This document shows, one piece after another, positions 1-14,263 of a DNA stretch of 64,000 nt. The translations under genes were made by a program, and so were the position numbers. Source of the stretch: Dromaius novaehollandiae (Eukaryota; Chordata; Aves; Casuariiformes; Dromaiidae). The stretch is taken from NCBI RefSeq assembly GCF_036370855.1, contig NC_088106.1, positions 28,670,001 to 28,734,000 on the forward strand, read 5' to 3'. Under the pieces are notes generated by a model. It did no database searches. It worked only from the letters and a program-made list of their open reading frames with translations, and was not told where the DNA came from. Each line of letters opens with the position of its first letter. The first letter of the stretch is position 1.

Positions 1-612
1 CGGCAGCAGAGGGTGTTTGGGTGTGCAGGGTCGGGTTGGGGGGTGCGAGTGTGCGCGGGCTGTTGTGAAGGGGGCGGCTGTGGGGCTGGGTGCTGTAGCG
101 GGGGCAGCGGAGGGTGTTTGGGTGTACGGGGTTGGGTTGGGGGGTATGGGGTGTTGCACAAGTGTGCGCAGGCTGTTGTGAAGGGGGCGGCTGTGGGGCT
201 AGGTGCTGTAGCGGGGGCAGCAGAGGGTGTTTGGGTGTACGGGGGTCGGGTTGGGGGGTGCAAGTGTGCGTGGGCTGTTGTGAAGGGGGCGGCTGTGGGG
301 CTGGGTGCTGGAGCAGGGGCAGCAGAGGGTATTTGGGTGTACGGGGTCAGGTTGGGGGGTGTGAGTGTGCGAACGCTGTTGTGAAGGGGGCAGCTGTGGG
401 GCTGGGTGCTGGAGCAGGGGCAGCAGAGGGTGTTTGAGTGTACGGGGTCGGGTTGGGGGGTGCGAGTTTGCGCACGCTGTTGTGAAGGGGGCGGCTGTGG
501 GGCTGGGTGCTGGAGCAGGGGCAGCAGAGGGTATTTGGGTGTGCGGGGTCGGGTGGAGGGGTGCGAGTGTGCGCAGGCTGTTGTGAAGGGGGCGGCTGTG
601 GGGCTGGCTGTT

Positions 613-733
613 GCCTACGGCCATACCACCCTGAGAACGCCCGATCTCGTCTGATCTCGGAAGCTAAGCAGGGTCGGGCCCGGTTAGTACTTGGATGGGA
701 GACCGCCTGGGAATACTGGGTGCTGTAGGCTTT
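613..733 (+). rRNA. 5S ribosomal RNA, copy 1
   Basis: The 121-nt segment begins GCCTACGGCC and ends GTAGGCTTT, and holds the internal RNA polymerase III control region (A box, intermediate element, C box) of vertebrate 5S genes. The T run at 731-734 is the terminator. It matches the window consensus except for ACTGGG in place of ACCGGG near the 3' end, a CpG transition shared with copy 4. The product is the 5S RNA of the large ribosomal subunit, bound by TFIIIA and ribosomal protein uL18 (L5). Confidence 0.97.
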
Positions 734-734
734 T

Positions 735-800
735 GCCTTTGGCTGACGCCAGGGGGGGCAGCCGTCCCGTGGCGGGGGTCGTTTTTGGGCGAGTGTGCTG
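735..800 (+). terminator. Conserved 5S 3' flank with a second T run
   Basis: Each 5S gene is followed by the same ~65-bp flank, which is not part of the satellite: it begins GCCTTTGGCTGACGCC and contains a second T run (782-786 here) before the satellite resumes at GTGCTGGAGCGGGGG. Equivalent flanks follow copies 2-6 directly. The gene-end T run ends transcription, and the T5 run about 48 nt further on could act as a fail-safe pol III terminator (inference). Confidence 0.7.
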
Positions 801-1506
801 GAGCGGGGGCAGCGGAGGGTGTTTGGGTGTGCGGGGTCAGGTTGGGGAGTGTGAGTGTGCGCGGGCTGTTGTGAAGGGGGCGGCTGTGGGGCTGGCTGCT
901 GGAGTTGTGGCATCAGAGGGTGTTTGGGTGTGCGGGGTTGGGTTGGGGGGTGCGAGTGTGCGCGGGCTGTTGTGAAGGGGGCGGCTGTGGGGCTGGCTGC
1001 TGGAGTTGTGGCAGCAGAGGGTGTTTGGGTGTACGGGGTCGGGTTGGGGGGTGCGAGTGTGCGCGGGCTGTTGTGAAGGGGGCGGCTGTGGGGCTGGGTG
1101 CTGCAGCAGGGGCAGCAGAGGGTATTTGCGTGTGCGGGGTCGGGTTGGGGGGTGTGAGTGTGCGCGGGCTGTTGTGAAGGGGGCGGCTGTGGGGCTAAGT
1201 GCTGTAGCGGGGGCAGCAGAGGGTGTTTGGGTGTGCGGGGTCAGGTTGGGGAGTGTGAGTGTGCGCGGGCTGTTGTGAAGGGGGCGGCTGTGGGGCTGGC
1301 TGCTGGAGTTGTGGCAGCAGAGGGTGTTTGGGTGTACGGGGTCGGGTTGGGGGGTGCGAGTGTGCGTGGGCTGTTGTGAAGGGGGCGGCTGTGGGGCTGG
1401 GTGCTGGAGCAGGGGCAGCAGAGGGTATTTGGGTGTGCGGGGTCGGGTGGAGGGGTGCGAGTGTGCGCAGGCTGTTGTGAAGGGGGCGGCTGTGGGGCTG
1501 GCTGTT

Positions 1507-1627
1507 GCCTACGGCCATACCACCCTGAGAACGCCCGATCTTGTCTGATCTCGGAAGCTAAGCAGGGTCGGGCCCGGTTAGTACATGGATGGGAGACCGC
1601 CTGGGAATACCGGGTGCTGTAGGCTTT
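1507..1627 (+). rRNA. 5S ribosomal RNA, copy 2
   Basis: Full-length 5S gene with the T-run terminator. It differs from the window consensus at CTTGTC (consensus CTCGTC, a CpG transition) and at position 79 (TACATGG for TACTTGG), which lies at the edge of the C box. The position-79 change is shared only with copy 5, which marks these two as equivalent members of the three-gene block. Confidence 0.96.
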
Positions 1628-2740
1628 TGCCTTTGGCTGACGCCGGGGGGGGCAGCCGTCCCGTGGCGGGGGTCGTTTTTGGGCGAGTGTGCTGGAGCGG
1701 GGGCAGCGGAGGGTGTTTGGGTGTGCGGGGTCAGATTGGGGGGTATGGGGTGTTGCACAAGTGTGTGCGGGCTGTTGTGAAGGGGGCGGCTGTGGGGCTA
1801 GGTGCTGGAGCAGCGGCAGCAGAGGGTGTTTGGGTGTGCAGGGTCGGGTTGGGGGGTGCGAGTGTGCGCACGCTGTTGTTAAGGGGGCGGCTGTGGGGCT
1901 AGGTGCTGTAGCGGGGGCAGCAGAGGGTGTTTGGGTGTGCGGGGTCAGGTTGGGGGGTGTGAGTGTTCGCACGCTGTTGTTAAGGGGGCAGCTGTGGGGC
2001 TGGGTGCTGGAGTTGTGGCAGCAGAGGGTGTTTGGGTGTGCGGGGTCAGGTTGGGGGGTGCGAGTGTGCGCGGGCTGTTGTGAAGGGGGCAGCTGTGGGG
2101 CTGGGTGCTGGAGTTGTGGCAGCAGAGGGTGTTTGGGTGTGCGGGGTCGGGTGGAGGGGTGCGAGTGTGCGCGGGCTGTTGTGAAGGGGGCAGCTGTGGG
2201 GCTGGGTGCTGGAGTTGTGGCAGCAGAGGGTGTTTGGGTGTGCGGGGTTGGGTTGGGGGGTATGGGGTGTTGCACAAGTGTGTGCGGGCTGTTGTGAAGG
2301 GGGCGGCTGTGGGGCTAGGTGCTGGAGCAGCGGCAGCAGAGGGTGTTTGGGTGTGCAGGGTCGGGTTGGGGGGTGCGAGTGTGCGCGGGCTGTTGTGAAG
2401 GGGGCGGCTGTGGGGCTGGGTGCTGTAGCGGGGGCAGCGGAGGGTGTTTGGGTGTACGGGGTTGGGTTGGGGGGTATGGGGTGTTGCACAAGTGTGCGCA
2501 GGCTGTTGTGAAGGGGGCGGCTGTGGGGCTAGGTGCTGTAGCGGGGGCAGCAGAGGGTGTTTGGGTGTACGGGGGTCGGGTTGGGGGATGCAAGTGTGCG
2601 TGGGCTGTTGTGAAGGGGGCGGCTGTGGGGCTGGGTGCTGGAGCAGGGGCAGCAGAGGGTATTTGGGTGTGCGGGGTCGGGTGGAGGGGTGCGAGTGTGC
2701 GCAGGCTGTTGTGAAGGGGGCGGCTGTGGGGCTGGCTGTT

Positions 2741-2861
2741 GCCTACGGCCATACCACCCTGAGAATGCCCGATCTCATCTGATCTTGGAAGCTAAGCAGG
2801 GTCGGGCCCGGTTAGTACTTGGATGGGAGACCGCCCGGGAATACCGGGTGCTGTAGGCTTT
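2741..2861 (+). rRNA. 5S ribosomal RNA, copy 3 (most diverged)
   Basis: Full-length 5S gene with the T-run terminator, but with four differences from the window consensus: AATGCC, CTCATC and CTTGGA (all CpG transitions) and CCCGGG for CCTGGG. CTTGGA is shared with copy 6. This copy is the best candidate for a poorly expressed or silent gene, although nothing in it is truncated. Confidence 0.94.
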
Positions 2862-3557
2862 TGCCTTTGGCTGACGCCAGGCGGGGCAGCCGTCCCGTGG
2901 CGGGGGTCGTTTTTGGGCGAGTGTGCTGGAGCGGGGGCAGCGGAGGGTGTTTGGGTGTGCGGGGTCAGGTTGGGGGGTATGGGGTGTTGCACAAGTGTGC
3001 GCAGGCTGTTGTGAAGGGGGCGGCTGTGGGGCTAGGTGCTGGAGCGGGGGCAGCAGAGGGTGTTTGGGTGTGCGGGGTCAGGTTGGGGAGTGTGAGTGTG
3101 CGCGGGCTGTTGTGAAGGGGGCGGCTGTGGGGCTGGCTGCTGGAGTTGTGGCAGCAGAGGGTGTTTGGGTGTGCGGGGTAGGGTTGGGGGGTATGGGGTG
3201 TTGCACAAGTGTGCGCAGGCTGTTGTGAAGGGGGCGGCTGTGGGGCTGGGTGCTGGAGCAGGGGCAGCAGAGGGTGTTTGGGTGTACGGGGTCAGGTTGG
3301 GGGGTGTGAGTGTGCGAACGCTGTTGTGAAGGGGGCAGCTGTGGGGCTGGGTGCTGGAGCAGGGGCAGCAGAGGGTGTTTGAGTGTACGGGGTCGGGTTG
3401 GGGGGTGCGAGTGTGCGCACGCTGTTGTGAAGGGGGCGGCTGTGGGGCTGGGTGCTGGAGCAGGGGCAGCAGAGGGTATTTGGGTGTGCGGGGTCGGGTG
3501 GAGGGGTGCGAGTGTGCGCAGGCTGTTGTGAAGGGGGCGGCTGTGGGGCTGGCTGTT

Positions 3558-3678
3558 GCCTACGGCCATACCACCCTGAGAACGCCTGATCTCGTCTGAT
3601 CTCGGAAGCTAAGCAGGGTCGGGCCCGGTTAGTACTTGGATGGGAGACCGCCTGGGAATACTGGGTGCTGTAGGCTTT
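3558..3678 (+). rRNA. 5S ribosomal RNA, copy 4
   Basis: Full-length 5S gene. It shares the ACTGGG variant with copy 1 and has its own CpG transition (CCTGAT for CCCGAT) near position 32. Its upstream and downstream spacers are near-duplicates of those of copy 1, offset by 2945 bp. Confidence 0.96.
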
Positions 3679-4754
3679 TGCCTTTGGCTGACGCCAGGGG
3701 GGGCAGCCGTCCCGTGGCGGGGGTCGTTTTTGGGCGAGTGTGCTGGAGCGGGGGCAGCGGAGGGTGTTTGGGTGTGCGGGGTCAGGTTGGGGAGTGTGAG
3801 TGTGCGCGGGCTGTTGTGAAGGGGGCGGCTGTGGGGCTGGCTGCTGGAGTTGTGGCATCAGAGGGTGTTTGGGTGTGCGGGGTTGGGTTGGGGGGTGCGA
3901 GTGTGCGCGGGCTGTTGTGAAGGGGGCGGCTGTGGGGCTGGCTGCTGGAGTTGTGGCAGCAGAGGGTGTTTGGGTGTACGGGGTCGGGTTGGGGGGTGCG
4001 AGTGTGCGCGGGCTGTTGTGAAGGGGGCGGCTGTGGGGCTAGGTGCTGGAGCGGGGGCAGCAGAGGGTGTTTGGGTGTGCGGGGTCGGGTTGGGGAGTGT
4101 GAGTGTGCGCGGGCTGTTGTGAAGGGGGCGGCTGTGGGGCTGGCTGCTGGAGTTGTGGCATCAGAGGGTGTTTGGGTGTGCGGGGTTGGGTTGGGGGGTG
4201 CGAGTGTGCGCGGGCTGTTGTGAAGGGGGCGGCTGTGGGGCTGGCTGCTGGAGTTGTGGCAGCAGAGGGTGTTTGGGTGTACGGGGTCGGGTTGGGGGGT
4301 GCGAGTGTGCGCGGGCTGTTGTGAAGGGGGCGGCTGTGGGGCTGGGTGCTGCAGCAGGGGCAGCAGAGGGTATTTGCGTGTGCGGGGTCGGGTTGGGGGG
4401 TGTGAGTGTGCGCGGGCTGTTGTGAAGGGGGCGGCTGTGGGGCTAAGTGCTGTAGCGGGGGCAGCAGAGGGTGTTTGGGTGTGCGGGGTCAGGTTGGGGA
4501 GTGTGAGTGTGCGCGGGCTGTTGTGAAGGGGGCGGCTGTGGGGCTGGCTGCTGGAGTTGTGGCAGCAGAGGGTGTTTGGGTGTACGGGGTCGGGTTGGGG
4601 GGTGCGAGTGTGCGTGGGCTGTTGTGAAGGGGGCGGCTGTGGGGCTGGGTGCTGGAGCAGGGGCAGCAGAGGGTATTTGGGTGTGCGGGGTCGGGTGGAG
4701 GGGTGCGAGTGTGCGCAGGCTGTTGTGAAGGGGGCGGCTGTGGGGCTGGCTGTT

Positions 4755-4875
4755 GCCTACGGCCATACCACCCTGAGAACGCCCGATCTCGTCTGATCTC
4801 GGAAGCTAAGCAGGGTCGGGCCCGGTTAGTACATGGATGGGAGACCGCCTGGGAATACCGGGTGCTGTAGGCTTT
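4755..4875 (+). rRNA. 5S ribosomal RNA, copy 5
   Basis: Full-length 5S gene. It differs from the window consensus only at position 79 (TACATGG), shared with copy 2. The distance from copy 2 is 3248 bp, 303 bp more than the copy 1 to copy 4 offset, which equals three satellite units. Confidence 0.97.
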
Positions 4876-5773
4876 TGCCTTTGGCTGACGCCGGGGGGGG
4901 CAGCCGTCCCGTGGCGGGGGTCGTTTTTGGGCGAGTGTGCTGGAGCGGGGGCAGCGGAGGGTGTTTGGGTGTGCGGGGTCAGATTGGGGGGTATGGGGTG
5001 TTGCACAAGTGTGTGCGGGCTGTTGTGAAGGGGGCGGCTGTGGGGCTAGGTGCTGTAGCGGGGGCAGCAGAGGGTGTTTGGGTGTGCGGGGTCAGGTTGG
5101 GGGGTGCGAGTGTGCGCGGGCTGTTGTGAAGGGGGCAGCTGTGGGGCTGGGTGCTGGAGTTGTGGCAGCAGAGGGTGTTTGGGTGTACGGGGTTGGGTTG
5201 GGGGGTATGGGGTGTTGCACAAGTGTGCGCAGGCTGTTGTGAAGGGGGCGGCTGTGGGGCTAGGTGCTGTAGCGGGGGCAGCAGAGGGTGTTTGGGTGTA
5301 CGGGGTCAGGTTGGGGGGTGTGAGTGTTCGCACGCTGTTGTTAAGGGGGCAGCTGTGGGGCTGGGGGCTGGAGCAGGGGCAGCAGAGGGTGTTTGGGTGT
5401 ACGGGGTCGGGTTGGGGGGTGCAAGTGTGCGCGGGCTGTTGTGAAGGGGGCAGCTGTGGGGCTGGGTGCTGGAACAGGGGCAGCAGAGGGTATTTGGGTG
5501 TGCGGGGTCGGGTTGGGGGGTGCGAGTGTGCGCGGGCTGTTGTGAAGGGGGCGGCTGTGGGGCTGGGTGCTGGAGCAGGGGCAGCAGAGGGTATTTGGGT
5601 GTGCGGGGTCGGGTGGAGGGGTGCGAGTGTGCGCAGGCTGTTGTGAAGGGGGCGGCTGTGGGGCTAGGTGCTGGAGCGGGGGCAGCAGAGGGTGTTTGGG
5701 TGTGCGGGGTCGGGTTGGGGGGTGCGAGTGTGCGCAGGCTGTTGTGAAGGGGGCGGCTGTGGGGCTGGCTGTT

Positions 5774-5894
5774 GCCTACGGCCATACCACCCTGAGAACG
5801 CCCGATCTCGTCTGATCTTGGAAGCTAAGCAGGGTCGGGCCCGGTTAGTACTTGGATGGGAGACCGCCTGGGAATACCGGGTGCTGTAGGCTTT
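5774..5894 (+). rRNA. 5S ribosomal RNA, copy 6 (last in the array)
   Basis: Full-length 5S gene with a single CpG transition (CTTGGA), shared with copy 3. It is the last 5S gene before the array edge and points toward the 3' end of AIRE, which is read on the opposite strand about 0.9 kb away. Confidence 0.97.
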
Positions 5895-6345
5895 TGCCTT
5901 TGGCTGACGCCAGGGGGGGCAGCCGTCCCGTGGCGGGGGTCGTTTTTGGGCGAGTGTGCTGGAGCGGGGGCAGCGGAGGGTGTTTGGGTGTGCGGGGTCA
6001 GGTTGGGGGGTACGGGGTGTTGCACAAGTGTGTGCGGGCTGTTGTGAAGGGGGCGGCTGTGGGGCTGGGTGCTGTAGCGGGGGCAGCAGAGGGTGTTTGG
6101 GTGTGCAGGGTGAGGTTGGGGAGTGCGAGTGTGCGCACGCTGTTGTTAAGGGGGCGGCTGTGGGGCTGTCTGCTGGAGTTGTGGCAGCAGAGGGTGTTTG
6201 GGTGTACGGGGTCGGGTGGAGGGGTATAGGATGGTGCACAAGTGTGTGCGGGCTGTTGTGAAGGGGGCTGTGGTGCAGCGTGCTGTGTGTCGTTAGTCTT
6301 GTCAAGGGGCGGGTGTGCTGGAGCGGGGGCAGCGGAGGGTGTTTG

Positions 6346-6768
6346 GGTGTGCTGTGTAATGGTGTTTTGTAGGGTTTGAGTCCAGACAGGGGGCTTGATG
6401 GGCGCAGGGTGTTGCGTTGCCTGTGGGTGCTGTGGTAGGGTATGATGGGTGTGGATGGTTTAACCTCTCCTTTTTTGCCTGATATAGGCTTTGGGTTTTT
6501 TTTCCTCATTTCTTTTCTTTTTCACAGGTCTTTTAGTATTAAATGCTTACACCATCTGTTTTGCACTTTGGGGTTTTTCTTTTGTAAGCCTTTGCACCTC
6601 ACAGAGCGGTGTGCGCACCTCTGCGCTGTCTCCGCGACCCCCCCGGCCCCGGTGCAGTCATGGCGCCGTCGTTGCGCACGGCCTTGCAGCTCCCTCGCCT
6701 CCTTCCTAGCGCCGGGACGAGGCTGGGACGTGGCCCCCCGGCGCGGGCAGCCCCGGGCGCCGGCGATG
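6346..6768. other. Array edge and AIRE 3' flank
   Basis: Satellite similarity fades over about 6240-6345 and then stops. The rest is T- and GT-rich single-copy DNA lying just beyond the AIRE stop codon, so it probably holds the AIRE 3' untranslated region. I see no AATAAA on the minus strand before the array begins. Confidence 0.5.
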
Positions 6769-10114
<3,346 letters not shown>

Positions 10115-10170
10115 CCTGCACCGGCCGCGCTCGCCCCGCGGAGAGCCCGGCCGCCGCCACCACCGCAGCC

Positions 10171-10178
10171 CTTTAATA
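10171..10178 (-). promoter_or_regulatory. TATA-like box upstream of AIRE
   Basis: On the minus strand the sequence reads CCTATTAAAGGG, a TATA-like element about 57-64 bp upstream of the AIRE start codon. A start site 25-30 bp further on would give a very short 5' leader. No other core element stands out in the GC-rich flank. Confidence 0.45.
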
Positions 10179-10179
10179 G

Positions 10180-12168
10180 GGCGCTTCGGCCCTAATTGCC
10201 AGCTCAGCCCTCACCCGCCCCGGCCACCGAAACCAGGAACCTCGTTAAGCCCCCCGGCACCGCTCGTTGCCGCACGCGGGGCCGCCCGCGCGCAACGGCC
10301 CAGCCCTCGCGTCCCGCCGGGGCCCGCCGCGCCCCTCCGTCCCCGCCGGGCGCTGCCCCAAAACTTGCGGACTTTCCACCGCCCTCGCCTCTCTCATCCA
10401 GAAACCCTCGTCCCCCGGGAGCCGGCCGGCCCGCGAGGAGCAGCAGCTCGGCGAGCGGCGCTGCGGGTCGCCGGTTAGGGCTGAGCGCCGGCTTTTCGGA
10501 GCCGCTTTCCCGGGGGGGGGGGGGGCATCCCGGCGGCGTCTGCCGCGCGTGGCGCAAGCGGCTGCGGATACGGCCGTTAATCAGCCGGCGTTGAAGCCCT
10601 GCTGGGTGTGTATTTGCTCACTAAAAGTCAGTGGCAGGAGGAAGCTGCTGTCTAGAAACGCTGGAGGAATAACAAGACGCCACCCTCCGCGAGAGCAGGA
10701 AATACCCTCGCGAGCGGCTCGTTAAAAGAGCGAACGTGATTACTGAAATCAAACTCTCTCCCCAAAGAGCCCTTCGGGATTTGGTGCGACTTTTTGGTAG
10801 CAGCCCTGGATACAGCTGCCTGGGTGAAAGGACTGGGGGAAGAGGCAGAATAAATGCTGTGAGAGCCCTGAGCCCCCCCCGGGTAGGGGGTGACACAAGG
10901 AGGCGGCAGGAAGAGCAAAGGGAAGGAGGAAACGGGTTTGGGCGCTGCCGACGGCTGTGATTTGGCCGGGGCCTGGATGCTGCAACACTTTCCCCGCCGG
11001 AAAGGCTGGGTTTGCCCCGACTCGCTCCGGCACGACACGTCTTCCCCGGTTCTTTCCGAGCGTGTCTTATCAAGGCTTGCGAGCAGCCAGGGCTGAGCTT
11101 GGCCACCAGCCACAGGGCCGGGGACAAACACAGACCTTAGGTGACCGGGGGGGCTCGTCCCCCTTCCTAAAGCTCCCCTTCGGCCTGGCCGCCGGCTCTG
11201 AGCACCAGCAGCGGGGAAGGAGGGCTCGCCAACACGAGCACCGTGCAGCACGGCGACAGGCGCCCCAGCGTCCCGCAGGACCGAGGCTGGGCCACCCGCC
11301 CTTTCCGGGTGCCCTGCCGCCAAACTCCTCCCGACCTCCAACCTTCCCCTTCCCACGCCGGCGCTGACCCGCCTCGGCTGTCCACATACCCGCGGCAGGA
11401 ACTGGAAAACTTGGGGCAAAGCTGATTTCAAACTGTTTTGGGGACATCCTTCTGAAAGACTGCTTCTGGGACACGATACGGGTTTCTGTAGCAGGCATTT
11501 TAGATAACCGAGCATAGGTGGAAATATAGGGTGTGACAGTACTTTAATGCTTCCAGCTCTGCTGCACACATTCAGCTTTGATTACTTCTTACAGGCTAGA
11601 TAAAACACACAAAAAAATCAGAAAATAAGAGTGTAAATATTTAAATTGACTTAGATTCCTTAATTCTTTCCCCTCCAAATGCGAACGCCCAAACACTTCC
11701 CTCAACCAGAGTCACGAAAGAACAGCGAAAGGAGGAGGAACCAACCAGCCGGGCAGGACCGCAGCAACGCTGCCGCAGAGGAAGGGTCTCTGCCCCCCGT
11801 CATCAAATCCCCGACACCGAGCCCTCCATGCCCCAAGCGCAGAGATAGCCAAGCTGAAACGCTGCCACCAAACACAGCGGTTTCAGCCCTCTCCCCTTAC
11901 CTTCGGCTGCTCCAGGGTCCAGCCTTTTTTGTAAAAAGGCTCTGTGTGGGGCCTAAATACTAGACTTTTGCTCCAGTTTCTAGTTTTCCTCCCGTTGCCC
12001 CGCACAGTCCAGATGAGTGCACATCCCCCTGAGCACTTCCCAGCTGCTCCTGTAAGAGCACAGGAGCGAGAGCTGAAGTAGGGAATATTTATTTTAGCTT
12101 CGGTTTCCTCTTTCCTCCCCCATTAGAAAGAAAAGAAGAAACAAAAGCCTAGAGGTATGTTATATTAA
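10180..12168. other. Intergenic DNA between AIRE and the next minus-strand gene
   Basis: GC-rich up to about 11.4 kb and then more balanced. Open frames occur on both strands here but show no domain, no repeated motif and no convincing splice pattern. I see no gene. Confidence 0.5.
10512..10525. repeat. Poly-G run
   Basis: Fourteen consecutive G residues in the GC-rich DNA upstream of AIRE. Length may be unreliable because such runs are hard to sequence. Confidence 0.85.
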
Positions 12169-14232
12169 TTTATTTGGGACACACCAAAAAAGGAAAGTCA
12201 ACAACTGTTAACGTACAAAAGTACAGAGTCCTGGGACAAGTTTTACTGTCCTGATTAAAAAGGCACCATGGTCCCAAAGAAGAGTAATCAGAATACATCA
12301 TTTAGAAATTTTCCCCGTTGCAGCAGAAACAGAGCCAGGCTGTGGCTCTATCCACAGTCATCAAACCCAGTTAAAAAACCAAAACAAAACATGATTTAAA
12401 TGCAATGAACACAGCTCAGCCTGTACAGGATGGCATAAAAAGAACCACAGCCTAAAAGATGGTCATGCTTTCTGTTAAAACAACAAAGGTGACAAACCAT
12501 TAAGTGCTTAACTGAGGAAGAGAGCAGACTGCTCAGCTTCTGACGTCTTCAGCTCGAGACTTTCTGCAGGATGCACGTCTGGTAAGCGAAACTACTAGGC
12601 TGAGTGTGGGGCTGCTGAACGAAATGCAATTGCCTGTGGTGTACAGGAAGTCAGATGCGACCACCCTAAACTCCCTGAATCCCTGAATATCATAAAGCAC
12701 GGCACAGCTGTGTTCCATATTCTGTTCAATCCTGTCGGATTTACTTTGCACACTAGCGTTTATACTGTCAGCTATATTTGTAATACAAAGGGGATTTTAC
12801 AGCAGTTATTAAAAATAATTCTATTTCTGCGAGGTCCGAGCTTGGCTATATTCCCTGCTGAAACAGAGCTGCTGGTGTAAAAGCCCAGTGAGAGGCTCAA
12901 GCCCAGCATCTCAGGGCTGGAAGGCAAATAGTTTAAACGTGACATAATTTGCAAAGTGAAGTCAGTGAAGCACTTCAGAGAGAGGAGGAGAGAGGAGGGC
13001 TGTGAACTCTCAAGCAGAGGAGGCTGAAGGGTGTTGCAGAACATGGGTGCGTGTTATTATACCTGAAATGACACTAAGAGTAAGAGTGACGCAGAACACA
13101 CTAACTATTTTGGAGCAACTTACCATGAGGAACTTCTCAGCGACACAGAGAAAGGATCGCAGCAATTGCTTATGAGCAAGTTCGCTGGGAAGCCGATATT
13201 TCGCTCGGGGCCAGACAGATCAGTCCGTAGGCGGAGGGACAGCATGGAGATACGCTGGAGCCTGACTAAGCAGCAAGGCCAGGGCTGCTGCCTCCTGTGC
13301 TCGCTAGCTCTGCTTCATCTGAACCTGAACAGCGGCTAATTTGCGTTTCATTCCTCCTTTGGCATAGGACTTCAAAGCGGTCCAAAAACTGATTCATTAA
13401 AGTTACAGGAGCTGTTGAAATTACTTGTACATGCATTTATTGTTAAAGGGAGCAAAAGACAAAGAATGAAACAGCACAAGTTAACGTCAGTAAAATGATA
13501 TGCAGGATGAGCAAAGAAACAGGGAGGAGCTGAGATACTGGAGTGGGGAAACCAATGATCACACTGAAAGGTAAAGTGGAAAACTAGGCAAGTTTGAGCT
13601 CTTTCTACCAGAGTACTTCTCTGGACAACTAGAGACTTGCTTTATTTATTTTTAGCGTATTCTGGCGAGGTTTGGGAAGCTCACCAGAGAGATCTCCAGC
13701 ACTGGGTTTCACAGAAAGTTCAAGCCTCTCATCTTCAAAAATCAGTAAAGCAACTCTAACTAAAAATGGCAGATACCTTTGTGCTTCATGTATCTAAAGT
13801 CACAGACATGCCACTGGTTAAGCATGTACTAGGGCGAGAGGGTTATACTTTGTTCAAGCAAACTCCTGCTGGAGAACTACCTTCTCTACCCTGTTGTCTG
13901 AATGGACCTACACAGGGTGGAAAAGCAAGCCCAGATTTAGAAACCTCTTGCTGCAAACACCTCAGCTACCCATTCTTGGGAAGGCTTATAAAGTTCTTCC
14001 CATCCCAGACTAAATAATGCAGCTTGAATCCCTCCATCCATCTTACTCCCCTGGCAGATAAAACCTTACCACTTCATTTAGGGTTCACACCTCTCAGTTC
14101 CTGGATTACAGATTTCATGTGAAGAATCATCAAATTATGGGAAGGTTTATCCTAAGCAAGGAAATGTCACTACGCAGAATAAAACATTCGGAATCACCAA
14201 CACTTTTAAAACCAAAGTACTCAAACATCTCA

Positions 14233-14263
<31 letters not shown>

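Larger units (their letters stand above)
1..6345 (+). repeat. G-rich satellite of ~101-bp units forming the spacers of a 5S rDNA array
   Basis: Units of about 101 bp are repeated head to tail through every space between the 5S genes. Each unit carries landmarks such as GAGGGTGTTTGGGTGT, GTGCGAGTGTGCGC and GGCTGTTGTGAAGG. A second length class of about 113 bp has GGGTATGGGGTGTTGCACAA in place of the shorter GGTGCGA segment. The + strand is strongly G-rich with many GGG/GGGG runs. Spacers are 734-1506, 1628-2740, 2862-3557, 3679-4754 and 4876-5773, so gene spacing varies by whole units. A three-gene block is duplicated (613-3557 and 3558 onward). The window opens inside the array; units decay from about 6240 and are lost near 6345. 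Long open frames in this stretch come from the repeat and are not genes. Confidence 0.95.

Noticed and set aside
1241-2275. Minus-strand 344-aa frame and many + strand frames inside the satellite
   Set aside because: The unit lacks stops in several frames, so long proline/threonine/histidine- or glycine/cysteine-rich frames arise in all phases and run straight through 5S genes.
10652-11569. 305-aa minus-strand frame upstream of AIRE
   Set aside because: Composition follows the GC-rich DNA, with no motif, splice support or similarity that I recognise.
12533-13044. Short minus-strand frames between 12.5 and 13.0 kb as exons of the 288-aa gene
   Set aside because: The 288-aa frame ends in a stop at 14851 and these frames have no matching splice sites. 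The stretch reads better as 3' UTR.
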